Shown: positions 11,271-22,918, counted from the stretch's first letter. The stretch: 64,000 bases of DNA from Rutstroemia sp. NJR-2017a BVV2 (GCA_002946415.1 NJPS01000021.1:124001-188000), one strand, 5' to 3'. The notes: generated from the sequence alone by a model not told the origin. Program-made: numbers and translations.

Positions 11271-12263
11271 ATGTCTGATCCGGATCGAGAAGACCATGGT
11301 AGTGGATCTGTGGGGGATGAAGAGGTAAATTTTCAGGATGATTACAGAAGTTCGCGCAAATCCAGATTTCGATTCAAGTCAAAAAGGAAAGCTCACGAGG
11401 AGGAAGACGAGCGCTCTTCTGAGCAACCCCGCGAAAGAAGACATCACCATCATCATCATCGTTCCAAGAGGCGGAAACGTTCTGCTTCTCCCAGCACCGC
11501 AAAAGATGACCCTTGCCTTTACGATGACACGCATCTACCGAATGCATCCTCAAGTCAATACCTTGACCCTGATACGGCGTTTAGGGAAAGCCTATTTGAT
11601 GCCATGGCAGATGATGAGGCTGCGGAATACTGGGAGGGAGTCTACGGCCAACCAATTCATACATATCCAGATGTAAAGGAAGGCCCAACGGGAGAGTTGG
11701 AACGCATGACGGATGAAGAATATACAGCCTATGTTAGGGGTAAGATGTACGAGAAAACCCATCAACATTTGATAGAGGAAAAGGCTCGACGAGAGGCAGC
11801 TAGGAAAGAGCGAGAACGGCTTGCACAGGAAGGTAGGAAAGAAGAAATAGAAGCCGAGAAATTTAGGAGAAAGGTCGAGGAGAGTTTGAGGCGAGGGCAG
11901 GAGAGGCGATCACGGAAATCGTGGGGTGAAAAATGGCAGACTTATATCAAGAAATGGGAAGAACTCGGAATTAACTCCGCGAAGGTCGCTGTTGCATCAA
12001 TTCCTTGGCCGGTAGAGAGCGGGAGCCGCAAAGATATCAACCCCGAAGAGATACGACGTTTCTTTCTATATGCGCCCAGCTCTGGACAACCAACAGAGGC
12101 TCAACTTACAAAAGTGTTGAAGCTAGAAAGAATTCGATGGCATCCGGACAAAATTCAACAGAAATTGGGGGGTCAGGATGTCGATGAAGCCGTTATGCAA
12201 GCCGTTACAGCAGTATTCCAGATAATTGATCGGATGTGGTCCGAGGCCAGGAACGGGAAGTAG
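11271..12263 (+). CDS. NF-kappa-B inhibitor-like protein 1 (NFKBIL1) homologue
   Basis: Single exon from the ATG at 11271, 330 residues. The frame upstream has only a TTG. The N-terminus is acidic and basic with an RS-like stretch and a hexa-His run (about residues 58-63) beside RSKRRKR, a probable nuclear localisation signal. The centre is a long charged helix (about 150-225). The C-terminus ends in a J-domain-like motif, LERIRWHPDKIQ, followed by a helix containing VFQIIDRMW, the arrangement seen in fungal NFKBIL1-like proteins. Human NFKBIL1 has been linked to splicing; the fungal role is unproven. No ankyrin repeats are visible, so only the C-terminal half matches the animal protein. Confidence 0.8.
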   Translation: MSDPDREDHGSGSVGDEEVNFQDDYRSSRKSRFRFKSKRKAHEEEDERSSEQPRERRHHHHHHRSKRRKRSASPSTAKDDPCLYDDTHLPNASSSQYLDPDTAFRESLFDAMADDEAAEYWEGVYGQPIHTYPDVKEGPTGELERMTDEEYTAYVRGKMYEKTHQHLIEEKARREAARKERERLAQEGRKEEIEAEKFRRKVEESLRRGQERRSRKSWGEKWQTYIKKWEELGINSAKVAVASIPWPVESGSRKDINPEEIRRFFLYAPSSGQPTEAQLTKVLKLERIRWHPDKIQQKLGGQDVDEAVMQAVTAVFQIIDRMWSEARNGK

Positions 12264-12946
12264 TTGAGCAACGGCGCATTACATTTTACATTTTCTTGGA
12301 GCAGAGCGTTGGCGTTTTGGAGCTCGAGGACATCGGAATACCCTATTACATTGTTATGAGTTTGACCTCAACCACGGCTAGACAAAGGGAGATATTGATT
12401 CGTATATATTCATCTATCTTACCGCCAAACTGTAGCAGATCAAAAATCAATCGATTCATGACCGCTATCCGTTCACATGTGCTTTGATGTCCACGATTCA
12501 TGGCCTTGGGCTAAATAATGTGACGCGAGGTACACGATAGATGTAGTATGGCTATGATGGCCGAGTCTTGGCTCGAATTGAGACACAATTGATTCCTTTG
12601 TTCGTTGATCAATGAGATGTCTGGTCGAGTTCAGTTGTTTCTTTCCTTTTTACTGAAACCCGGTCACGGCAAAGGACCCCACCCCGCGTTGTCCATGCTC
12701 GGTGCTTGCATCATAGTAGTCGTACTTCCGTACTCTATCTGGGATAAGACCACGAAGGTAATGCTGGCTATCAATTGCGAATCGTTGAAACCGCGTTGAG
12801 TCAACTCTATGTGCGTGATAGTGATCCCTTAAGTGACACCTTTCGAGAGCAATATCTCTGGTATGTGATCTGACACTTTGAGAACGCTTCTTCAGTAAGC
12901 GTCCAAGAAGGAATGAACATGGCAGCGCCGATAAGATTGACAGGAT

Positions 12947-12973
12947 GTATCAAACGTATCAAACGTATCAAAC
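12947..12973. repeat. 9-bp tandem repeat, three perfect units
   Basis: GTATCAAAC occurs three times head to tail. Confidence 0.9.
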
Positions 12974-13092
12974 GCCAAGCCCCGCGTATAACCAGTTGCA
13001 GATGAGGATCTTGTTCTGTGGTCAACAACCCCACGATTCCACCCACCATAACCTTACTCATAATTCCCATTTTATATCTGCTTGAGTAACCT

Positions 13093-13153
13093 TACTCGAG
13101 CAGCTCTCTGGTTGTACGGTACTCGAGTATTCCTCTGTGCACATGTACTCGAG
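13093..13153. promoter_or_regulatory. cluster of three TACTCGAG sites
   Basis: Exact octamers start at 13093, 13120 and 13146, spaced 27 and 26 bp. The core CTCGAG is palindromic. A reverse-complement copy, CTCGAGTA, lies at 13470-13477. Placement upstream of the PKA gene suggests regulator binding, but no factor can be named. Confidence 0.4.
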
Positions 13154-13578
13154 CCGCATGTCAAGAAGGCATTGCAACTAGCATTAACATATCCTGGACT
13201 CTCGAATATGAAGGAGAGGTCCTCGAGGTCCTCCTACCCCCTCCTGCCAGCCGACTCTCAGTAGTATCTGCACTACTTCGGCTCTACCACCGTACCAACG
13301 ATATCCGTCCCACGCCAATCCAACTCCAACCTCCAACCTCCTACTCCTACTCCTACCTAACCCTCCGCACACTCACCTCACCTCATCTCACCAACCACTC
13401 ACGTACTCTCCCTCCCTCACAATACTTCAATACTTCAATACATTAATACAACCACAACATCCTTATTACCTCGAGTACACTTTCGGGATTCCATCTATAT
13501 ATTCAATTGATACATCTGGCCGCACTCACCTGCAATTCCCTTTAATTCACTTTGATACTCTATTGGCCTGGGCAATCT

Positions 13579-13719
13579 ATGGTCTTTGTCGCAACATCAA
13601 AAGCAAAAGCTCAGAACTTGGTCAAATCCAAGCCGCCTCGATCGACTCGGAGTTTCGCATTACCTCTAGAACAGAAAGCCGACCAGGAGATAATTTGCCA
13701 TTGCCAATCTCTCAATTAA
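13579..13719 (+). other. upstream ORF in the PKA leader, 46 codons
   Basis: ATG at 13579 and TAA ending at 13719, about 225 bp before the kinase start. The peptide is basic in its first half and matches nothing I know. Whether it lies in the mature leader depends on the transcription start, which is unknown. Confidence 0.35.
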
Positions 13720-13943
13720 TCTCCTACGGATCGATCAGTCGGCTGGATAAAGACACATTACGACACCTACATGTCCGAATCCCTTTCCTAGAACTAGTCA
13801 TTCTCGTTGGCTGTCGAACAATTGGGTAACCCATAACCCCATCATACCCTCCTGCATCCGGCCCACCCCCCCCCAACCCCCGGCCTCTGCTTGCTGACTG
13901 TCGATCCTCCCACCTCGACAATAGCTATCTGCTATTCCATTCT

Positions 13944-15599
13944 ATGCCGACACTCGGTTTTCTGAAGAAGAAACGGACGAAGGAGTCTCCGGGTCAGGTC
14001 CAGAGCGTATCCTCTCCGACTAGCAGTCAACCAAATAGCCCGGTAACCCCCACATACTCACGAGGCTTCCATAATTCGATAGCTTCTGTATCGACCCAAT
14101 CTTCTGTGCCACACCAACCTCAAGACTCATCACAACCTATCCAGTCTCGCTCAAACGATCAGCCTACGGACGTGGGCGAACACGGCTCAATGACACACGG
14201 AATTACTCAACAGCAGCAGGCATATGCAGCATCCCCAAATGTTGCTCATGCGCAAAAGCCTGCAGAACACCAGAGTCAAAACTTACCAAGTATCAGCAAT
14301 TTAATTCATCCACAACAACATGATGGCGCAGGCCAGTCATATCCAACCCCACCAGCCTCCTCACAAACCTCGATGCATCCCCTACCAGCTACTTCGAACC
14401 AAGCAGAGGCTGCTGCGCGCCAACCGCAGCAGCAGCAGCAACAGCAGATACAGCAACAGCCACAAGTTAGACAGACGAAGGGCAAATACTCGTTAACGGA
14501 CTTCGAGATCTTACGAACATTGGGAACTGGTAGTTTCGGGCGAGTTCATTTGGTTCAGTCGAAACACAATCAACGGTTTTATGCTGTGAAGGTGCTGAAA
14601 AAGGCCCAGGTGCACAAGATGAAGCAAGTCGAGCATACTAACGACGAGCGGAAGATGCTTCAAGAAGTCAAGCACCCATTTCTCATCACTCTCTGGGGTA
14701 CATTTCAAGATTCGCGGAATCTATACATGGTCATGGACTTTGTAGAAGGAGGTGAACTCTTCTCATTATTGAGAAAATCTCAGGTATGGCCTATATCATA
14801 TTTCTGCTTGAATCATACTAACTCTATACCACTCAGAGATTTCCCAATCCGGTTGCCAAGTTTTACGCGGCCGAAGTTACTCTAGCCCTTGAATATCTCC
14901 ATGCCAGACACATCATCTATCGGGATCTGAAACCCGAAAACTTGCTCCTCGACAGACATGGACACCTCAAGATCACAGATTTTGGATTTGCGAAAAAGGT
15001 GCCAGATATCACATGGACATTGTGCGGAACACCTGATTATTTAGCACCAGAAGTGGTTTCGAGTAAAGGATATAACAAATCTGTTGATTGGTAAGGACAT
15101 TATTTCAACTATTGTCGATGTAACCGGCTTACATATTGAACAGGTGGTCATTGGGGATCTTGATTTTCGAGATGTTGTGTGGTTTCACTCCATTCTGGGA
15201 TGGTGGATCGCCAATGAAGATCTATGAGAACATTCTGAAAGGGCGGGTCAAGTATCCCCCGTACATCCATCCAGATGCTCAGGACCTTCTGCAACGGTTA
15301 ATCACAGCCGACCTTACCAAAAGACTGGGCAACTTGCATGGAGGATCTGAGGATGTCAAGAATCATCAATGGTTTGCAGAGGTTACATGGGAAAGGTTAG
15401 CCAAGAAGGATATCGATGCCCCATACGTACCTCCTGTCAAGGCAGGAGTTGGAGATGCCAGTCAGTTCGACAAGTATCCCGAAGAAACGGAGCAATATGG
15501 TGCAAGTGGGCACGATGAGTAAGTTTGCTTCGCCCTTTTTAGTAGGAGCTGAGCTAACAAGAGAACAACAGATTCGGGCACCTGTTCGTGGATTTCTGA
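13944..15599 (+). CDS. cAMP-dependent protein kinase catalytic subunit
   Basis: Four exons, 13944-14783, 14837-15090, 15144-15518 and 15572-15599, give about 498 residues with all phases agreeing. The first ~180 residues are a low-complexity Ser/Pro/Gln-rich extension with a poly-Gln run. The AGC kinase domain follows: GTGSFGRV loop (about 194), [16 protein letters not shown] (about 308), DFGFAKK (about 327), activation loop [14 protein letters not shown], and the AGC tail. The tail ends in FGHLFVDF from a 28-nt last exon, as in PKA catalytic subunits whose C-terminal hydrophobic motif packs on the small lobe. It phosphorylates Arg-rich Ser/Thr sites when released from the regulatory subunit by cAMP. 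In fungi it controls growth, germination and nutrient responses (family knowledge). The long leader suggests translational control (inference). Confidence 0.95.
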
Positions 15600-15850
15600 G
15601 GAGGACTCTCTCTTTCACACTCTGAGTTTTGGGGTTGAATGGACTGTCTCCACCCTTTTTTTTGTTAACTCGGCAATTGAACCGTTCTTCTGCACATATA
15701 TTTCAGACCGCATAGAAATTACGGTTGTTTGTCTCTTTTTTGAAGTGTCTTTCCTCTGTTCTCTATCCGCATTGGAATGGATGCCCAACTCGGTGGTTAC
15801 AATTGCTCGAACTCTCTAAATGATACAGCTGGTGTTGGTGGCGATGAATC

Positions 15851-15920
15851 GATTGAATTGAATTGAAACGAAACGAAACGAAATGGAATGGAATGCAATG
15901 GGATGGAATGGGATGGAAGA
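15851..15920. repeat. evolving pentamer array (GAATT/GAAAC/GAATG)
   Basis: Successive related pentamers downstream of the PKA gene. Confidence 0.8.
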
Positions 15921-16239
15921 AATCCCAGCAGAAAACTTGCGTATGCGTATGAATTATGGAGAGATGCTGCTGTCAACTCAGTTCAGAGAATCGGGATAGT
16001 ATTGGATAATGATATGTGTGTTTTGTGCGGGGTTGGACGTGAAATTAGGGGTAGGGGGTTTCCTCTGGACTCCTGAATGCTAATTCTAAATGATATTATG
16101 TCGTTGTCCGCTATTGGAAAGCGGGCGAGGGGGGGTGAACTATCCGTTGAAGGGCAACGGATGTGTTTGATTGTAGATGGGGGGAGGGATGTGAGCATGT
16201 GATTCTTGGTTGGCGGTTCGAGTTTAGATATTGTCAGTG

Positions 16240-16327
16240 AGGGTATGGATAGGGATATGGGTATGGGTATGGATAGGAACTGAGAATTGAGAATTGAAGT
16301 GAGAATTGAGAATCAGAATTAAGAATG
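16240..16327. repeat. GGTATG and GAGAATT tandem repeats
   Basis: About four GGTATGG/GGATAGG units are followed by five GAGAATT-like units. Confidence 0.75.
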
Positions 16328-16739
16328 GAATTTGCTAGCAAGCATTGTGCTATGTGATGGTGTGAAAATGGGTGAGCTTTTATTCAACTTTCATGTATAT
16401 CCACCACACCTATACATACCCTCAAATTGGTATCTCAGCCCTTCTCCTCTCTCTTCCCTCCCCTTTCGCTTCCCTCTCCCCCCTTCTCCTCTATTCCCCT
16501 TCCCTCTTCCCTCCCGTTCCTTCTTCTCCCCACGAATTCTTACCTACAAACCATCTATCTCACTCACCCCATTCTGCGAACGCATATTTTGTAGTTCGGA
16601 ACTCAACTTTCTGGATGGAAAAATTATACTGTTGGGGTGCAATGGCAAGCAAGGCGTATCATGATTGTTTTTTTTTCCCTCTCTGTTGGGTGATTGGGGT
16701 TGAGATGCGGATTTCGGATTTGGATGGTGGTTGGGTGCT

Positions 16740-16796
16740 TGGGGGGGGATGTAGATGGGGAGTGGGAGGCACAGGAGGAGGGGGAGGGGGAGGTTG
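16740..16796 (+). repeat. G-run tract, potential G-quadruplex
   Basis: An eight-G run is followed by GGGG, GGG and two five-G runs within about 57 bp. The spacing would allow a quadruplex on the plus strand. Function is unknown. Confidence 0.5.
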
Positions 16797-17629
16797 GCAA
16801 GTCAACTCGGAGGGTAGGATTGTGCGGACAGGAGAGGCGAGGGAGACAGGATGAAGATCAAAGATTCGTTTATATGTTGCCACCGGGACTCGATGGAGGG
16901 TGGGTGTCGTGGAATGAGAACAGGGGGTAGGAAAGGAAAGAAAGGAAAGGAAATAAGTATCAAGAGGAATTTTGGGGGTGATAAATATAGCAAGTTGAGT
17001 TATATTTTGCTGGGCTGTTGGAAGTGGGCGTGAAGGAGTTGGGCATAGTAAGGATTAGGAGGAAGACGCAGACATGGTGAGTTTGGTGGATTTGTGGATG
17101 GGAGTGTAATGGGGGATAGGGATAATGTAGGAATTTCTCTTGTTGGTGTGGGGAGGGATGTGGTGAAGGAAAAGGTAATGGGAATAGAAAAATGATTGAC
17201 GAGGAAGAAGTGATGAGAAGAGGACTGTGGTTAAGCAGATGGATGGCTCGTCATGTTTAGCAAACAGATAGATTCAAAGGTATGTTTAGGTATATTTTCG
17301 TTTGGATATATCAAGTCTTCTTGAGCTGAGTACATCACCAAGAGAAGAATCTGGGTGAAGCAATTAAGGGAGTGATGGAGAATACAAGTGTACTCGAAGC
17401 TAACAATGGATATATTGATGAAGCCATTGCAACCATTGAATCAACATAGGTAATTGTCACATTTCAAGTTGAAGAAAGTATGAAGTTTAATAAAATAGTA
17501 TTAATACACTTTTCGTTGTCGAAGTGCAACTACATACAAGAGCAGTCATTACGCATAGCCTGCCTGCACCAATGCATGATCCATCAATCCATCATTACAC
17601 TCAATTCTCCACCCCGATAATCAACCCCT

Positions 17630-18229
17630 TTACAAACCAGCAGCAAAGAGAGCAGCACCACCGAAGAGGGCAGCGGCACCCATAGCACCAGTCTGGATAG
17701 CAGCACCACCAGTGCTAGACTGAGTAGAGGTAATAGTTGAACCAGCCGAGTTGGTGGTAGTAACAACGACAGCGCTGGTCGCAGAGGCAGCCTTGGAGCT
17801 GGCAGAGCTGGCCTTGGAGCTCAAGCTGCTTTCAGCGGAGCTGCTGCGGGAAGACAGGCTGGAGGCGACGGATGAGGCGGAGGAGCCGGTCAGGGTGGCG
17901 GCTGAGGAGGCGACGGAGGAGAGAGATGAGGAGACGGATGCGGAGTCGGAGGAGAGGGAGGAGCCGACGCTGCTGAGGGAGCTGGAGACGGAGCTGGAGA
18001 TGGAGGAGGCGACTGAGGAGGCGCTGGCGGCGGCGGAGCTACCGACTTGGGTTATGGAGGAGAGGGCGCTGCCGGCTTCGGATGAGAGGGAGGAGATGAG
18101 GGAGGATTGGCCCTGGGGAGGATGTTAGTGATGTGATTAGGATTGGGGAGGTGATGAGAATGAGGGTGAGGGAATGCATACCATAACGGTGGAGGCAAGA
18201 GCCAAAACAGCGACGTTCTTGAATTGCAT
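17630..18229 (-). CDS. Ser/Ala-rich GPI-anchored cell-surface protein
   Basis: Two exons, 18229-18182 and 18112-17630, about 176 residues. The 69-nt intron falls in phase 0 inside the signal-peptide region. The N-terminus (MQFKNVAVLALASTVM) is a signal peptide. The mature part is almost entirely Ser, Ala, Val and Gly (SSLSS, SSASS units) with no Cys, so it is not a CFEM protein. The C-terminus, AAIQTGAMGAAALFGGAALF, is a typical GPI-attachment signal with a hydrophobic tail. Such proteins are heavily O-mannosylated and attached to the plasma membrane or wall glucan (family inference). Enzymatic activity is unlikely. The opposite strand is open for 125 codons because of the repetitive codons and is not a gene. 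Confidence 0.8.
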
Positions 18230-20313
18230 ATTTGCGGTATTGATTTGTTTCTGTGAAGAGAAAGGAAGGTTTGTTATGTAAGATGTAGTAGTACTTGAGA
18301 GAGAGTAGACAAGTATTGATTGATTGATTGATTGATGGGAAATGAGTTCTGGACAAGAAGAAGGAAACCAAGGTCTTATATACTTCTCTCTCCCTCAGCT
18401 ACCCTTACCCCAAACCCAGCTCCACCGCCAAACCAATCTAAAGCAGTAACTTTGAGTGGTGAGGTGGGAAAGCTTCCAAGGTGGTGGCTCAGCTCACGGT
18501 ACACGGAGCGAATTGTGCGGCATTCACGTCATGCCATGTCTGTGGGTTCATAGTTGCAGTTGCAAGCAAACACCGCGAGTCCGCAGTGAATAAGCCAAGT
18601 TCAAGCCTCACGGGGGTGGGAACTGGGGCGTTTGAGAAATTGGGCATTAGGTCATACTTGGTTAAGTGGTGACATTAGCCCCAGGTGCCCAGGTAGTTTG
18701 AGTTGGTAATATTATTTGTTTGTCATTATTTACTACTTTAAAGTATTAATATTCGTGTTGAGTAAACAAGGGGAGGCAGGAGGAGGAGGCACGAAAGGTA
18801 CTCAATTCCATCCAGCAGACAGCCAACAGCCAACAGCACGCGCTGTGATTGGCCAGCCCCACAATAAAAGGATGGCAAGATGGGAGGATGGGAGGATCTT
18901 CGTCGGGACTAGAATGACGATGCAGCCTGCGCTTGTGGCTGTTCTTCCCCAGTTTTGGCCCCACTTCGGGGTAATGCAAACTCGATACGAAGGACTGACT
19001 TCTAAACTTGCATCGTACGAAGTACTTTGTAGTCGTATTCTATCCCAGTCCCAATGAGGCCATATCCATCGAACATGGCAACATGCCACATACCACATGC
19101 CAACATTTACCGCTCTCTTCACGTGGAATTTACCTGTTCGACGGCTACCTAGATCGCTCCAACCATCGAATTGCCCATACAGCAAAGACTCGTTTCACGA
19201 ACGAAAGTGGGAATCAAATTAACCAGCAAGGAAGCCATCAGGGAAATCCGAAACACAGACAAACTGATCTGACCACCAACACCAACACGAACATGGAAGC
19301 AAACCGGTAATGCAAACAAGCATAAGTGTATAATAATTGTTCACACTAAGGTAAATCTTTCATTGGTAGTGGTTTTGGTACTGGCTGTCCTTGGTAATAT
19401 GCCTCGATGGCTGCCTTGACAACGCACCGTTACAGACCGGCCAGCAGAACGATTCCGTGCTTGCCGTCCTTCGCTGCTTAGCATTGCTGAAGAGGGCTGG
19501 GCAACTGGTAGCTGAGAAAACCGTGCGAAGTACGAGCTAGAACTTCCCCGAGACGGACGCTATTGGCCCGCAAGGCCACTAAAAACGGATTTCCAGATAA
19601 ACGCTCCAAGTATGGAGGATGAAAATTGTGGAACTCGATCGGACCTGACAAAACGCAAAAAGAAGCAGCAAGCAAATTGGGACAATCCCCGCATCCAACA
19701 GAACAGCACCGGAACGAGATCGACTTTACAGTAGATGGTAGTTCAGAAATAGTCTACGAAGTACTTAGTATGACTTAAGTTCTTCCCTTTGGCCACCAAT
19801 TGCCGGTTTGCGTGAAGGTGATGCTCGATCATCAAGATCGACATCAGCATCTCACCAGCCGCAGTCCTCTTTTCGTTCTCACGTCTCCGCCACAATTCCC
19901 TATCCTGATGCATGTGCAGCCATCCAGTCGATCGCAATGCACCAAATCGGAGTTGGCCTTTTCCCTAAACGAGGCTGTACCGTGTGCACTGGATCGAGCT
20001 TTTCTTTTCCCATTAACTTACTTTTCCTGTTCCAAGGTTCGGCAATAAAATGAGTGGCAGGCCGATCGGATCAAATAAAATGCTCGTCCGCCATTGGTCC
20101 ATATTGACCGCTTGACGTGAGGATGTGAGGGAAGCGGCACGCAGGTACCGAATGAGGCGTCATAGCCAATTTTGGGTCGCATGGGGAAAAAACAACGAAA
20201 CGATGGAACGACGCATCTCCACATTTTATGATTTTACTTGGTTTTCCATTTTTCCTACGGAACCGCCAAAGAACGAACGAGAAGGTTCGATTTTCTGCTC
20301 CGTAATTCCTTAG
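18230..20313. other. 2-kb intergenic region
   Basis: A (TTGA)5 tract lies at about 18316-18337, near the start of the GPI-protein gene. The rest has no frame with family resemblance or convincing splice structure. An unannotated non-coding transcript or lineage-specific gene cannot be excluded. Confidence 0.5.
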
Positions 20314-22918
20314 TTATATGTTTTGATATGGGGCAATTCCTTTCTTGATCTCGAAGACAATTTCCGCTGCCTCGTCGGCGCTTTTGGCCTCGAAGTCGTA
20401 CCGTTTCTCTTCACGGGCTTTGTACACGTGGAGCTGGATGAAGAACAAGCATTAGAATATTAGCTTTCAAGCATAAAGCATAAAGCAGAATTTAAAATTC
20501 CATGTGCTGGGATTTGATTGTCATCAAAAGGCGGCCTTACCTTGAAATTGGTCGGATGTCTCCGAGTAACCTTGCAACCTACAACATTACTGAAATGCAC
20601 CGTGGTTGTTTTGCCCTGTCCTTCAAACATGGTTTTTCCCGTGGAGGCTGGGAGAATATGCAGGTACTCGCCGTCAATTGCAATCACTCGTTCATTCATG
20701 CCAACAAATCTCATCGGCTGTTTTCTCCACACCGTATACCTTCTGTAATTGGCGCTTCCTAATTCGTCCTGTTTGACACTCTCCATAAGAGGATGTGGTG
20801 CAAGCATTTGAGGGCCTTTTCGAGCCTTGCGTGGATCGGGTCTGTCAATCATCAAGGAGTTTGGTGAACTACTGGAAGGAGACCCAGACATCGTTAATGG
20901 TCCATCCGTTGCGAAGCGACGTCGATACAAGTCTAGCTCGGTGCGATTCCCGATGGATTCCACAGTACGGTCCAGAAGAACAACAGTGCCTGATCCGGTA
21001 AGCTTGAGTACGTGACCCGCTTTATCCAGCTGTCTCTTCTTGCAGACAACATCAAGCACATCTGCCAGATAGGTATCCGTGGTGACATCCAGGGCAATCA
21101 TTTGTCCAGGTGTAGCATCGATGGAGTGGATGTGAATCTTCAAGAGCTTATGGGCGCCATTTCCACGTGTAGTAGGTTGAGTGAGCGCTGTCCCTATTGT
21201 TGGCATATCTGCCAGCGTACTATTCTGTCGCAACGCAGTCATTGTTGTTAGAAGGGGATTGTGTGGAGATTGGGTACCTGTGGTAAAGGTAGGTTGCGGC
21301 ATTGGTGTGCTTCTAGGGGTAAGCTCGTCTTCTACATCGGTCGTCGCAACGGCTTCCTGCTTGAACTGAGGAGTGAGACGTTGATTCTCTTCAAACTGTT
21401 CATCAGTCGCTTCCACCAGTGCGAATTCATCATAAGGTTTGGAGTTTGACCTTGATCTTGCCGCTCTGTTGTTGGCAGTTGTGAATGAAACAACCGGTTT
21501 GGTGCGTTCGAGGGCTGGAAAATCATAGTCCACTTCCTCGTCCTCAACTAAGCGTAACGTCCACCGATTCACATTCAACTTTTCAGGCGGAATTGCAGGT
21601 TCAAGTTTCTCCTCAAAGCATCTCCAAAGACTCAACCCAATGAGGTCGGCGACTGTGACCACACGATCATTTGCTTCATTTTCATGAACACTTCTTCTAA
21701 TAAGCACCTCAAATGGCTTCGTAGTAGATGTCGCAAAGGGTGCCCAAATTCGAAGGTTCAATGGATTGGGATCTCCTTGGCCTGATAATGAAGCAAAGCT
21801 CTCGAATGGCATTGCGGCTTTCGTTCTCTTTGCCTTGATAGCAGCTGATAGCAAACTCTTGGGCTGTATGGTACTGATTGGCCGTGGTGGTGGAAGTGCC
21901 TGGAGAATTGGAGGTGCTGGTTTCGATTTCTTGGTAGGTGATCGTATGAGTTCTCGAGGCACTGTGTGGTCGATTTGGCCTGCAGCTGCATTTATAGGAG
22001 CATCAACACTATCCAAAATAGATGTGCTATCAATACTGCCAACAAATGCAGAAGACATATCTGATGCGTCAGAATCTTCATCTTCTTCCTCTTCCTCCAA
22101 AAGATCGCTGACTTGTCTCTTCACACCCATATCTGGGTCCGACATGTGCTTTGGGAGCGTTCTAGGAGGCTTCCCAGCGTTCCTTGCTGCTTCGCGTTGT
22201 CTTTGAAATGCAGAAGCATCAAACTCATTGTCGGAAGACATCTCACTACTCGTAACAGTATCCCTACGCGCTCGCTCCTTTACTGCTTCTAAAGCAGATT
22301 GAGAACCTCTTCGTACAGTTGGAGCTGGAGTTCGTGTGGGCGAGCTGGCAGTTGTAGATTGTCGAAGATTAGAACCCCGAATTGGTGAAGATCCAGACCG
22401 ATTTCGTATAGGCATTTTTGAGAATTTAATTTGTTGGGCTGCTCTTTGATCTCCATCGTCTTCACTATCATCACTTAGGTCGCTGCTATCTTCTTCCTCC
22501 ATTTGTTCTCGTCGCCGCCGTCTCTTCGTGGCGATTCCCGGCCCAACGGTGTCCCCTGCCCCTCCACTCAGTAGGCCCCTTTCCTCAATCTCATCTTCCA
22601 GTCCAGCTGGAGCCAGCCCCGCTGACCTTGGTGGTGCTTGGAAATACTCCGATGCGATCGCGGTAGGTATAGGCGGGGAATGTGTTCTTTTAATATTTGC
22701 GGCATTGGTTCGCCAGCCAGCGGCTTTGAACCCTGCGGTATTCAAAAATGCATCGTTAATCGTTATAAGCCGTTCGCCAACGCCGTCTGCGATCGTGTTA
22801 AGATAGTTTGTCCGTAACTGATAGGAGACAAGACTGCATAAATTCGTGAGCTCGAGTTCAGGGAGCAGGATAGGGATGGGAATGGGAATGCGCACTCTTC
22901 CACTTGTATAACCGACAT
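20314..22918 (-). CDS. sin1: SIN1/Avo1, TOR complex 2 subunit
   Basis: Three exons are proposed, 22918-22896, 22833-20541 and 20433-20314, giving 811 residues. The 23-nt first exon supplies MSVIQVE and joins in frame to QLRTNYLNTIADGVGERLI, matching the fungal SIN1 N-terminus; its donor, GTGCGC, is weak. The middle is disordered, with acidic runs (about 250-280). The CRIM domain spans about 360-520 (PLNLRIWAPF, WRWTLRLV-like NRWTLRLVEDEEVDYDFP). A Ras-binding-like domain follows at about 569-650, and a C-terminal PH domain at about 690-805 (NYRRYTVWRKQPM, HFSNVVGCKVTRRHPTNFK) completed by the last exon. CRIM recruits AGC-kinase substrates to TORC2 and the PH domain binds phosphoinositides (family knowledge). 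The gene is divergent from the PRCC-like gene. Confidence 0.92.

Larger units (their letters stand above)
12264..13943. promoter_or_regulatory. long upstream region and leader of the PKA gene
   Basis: 1.68 kb without a main gene. It contains a 9-bp triplet repeat (GTATCAAAC x3, 12947-12973), three TACTCGAG octamers (13093-13153) with an inverted fourth copy at 13470-13477, a pyrimidine-rich stretch (about 13290-13440), a 46-codon upstream ORF (13579-13719) and a C-rich tract near 13865-13880. The distal part may include the terminator of the NFKBIL1-like gene. Confidence 0.55.
15600..17629. other. 2-kb intergenic region rich in simple repeats
   Basis: No gene is supported. In order it contains GAATT/GAAAC/GAATG pentamer arrays (about 15851-15920), GGTATG and GAGAATT repeats (about 16240-16327), a CT-rich tract (about 16437-16540), a strong G-run tract (16740-16796) and AG-rich sequence to about 17250. 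Open frames here encode only low-complexity Ser/Pro/Leu or Gly. Confidence 0.6.

Noticed and set aside
16372..16854. 160-codon plus-strand frame
   Set aside because: Encodes only Ser/Pro/Leu and then Gly from CT-rich and G-rich tracts; no conserved pattern.
17751..18128. 125-codon Glu-rich frame on the plus strand
   Set aside because: It is the mirror of the Ser/Ala codon repeats of the GPI-anchored protein on the other strand.
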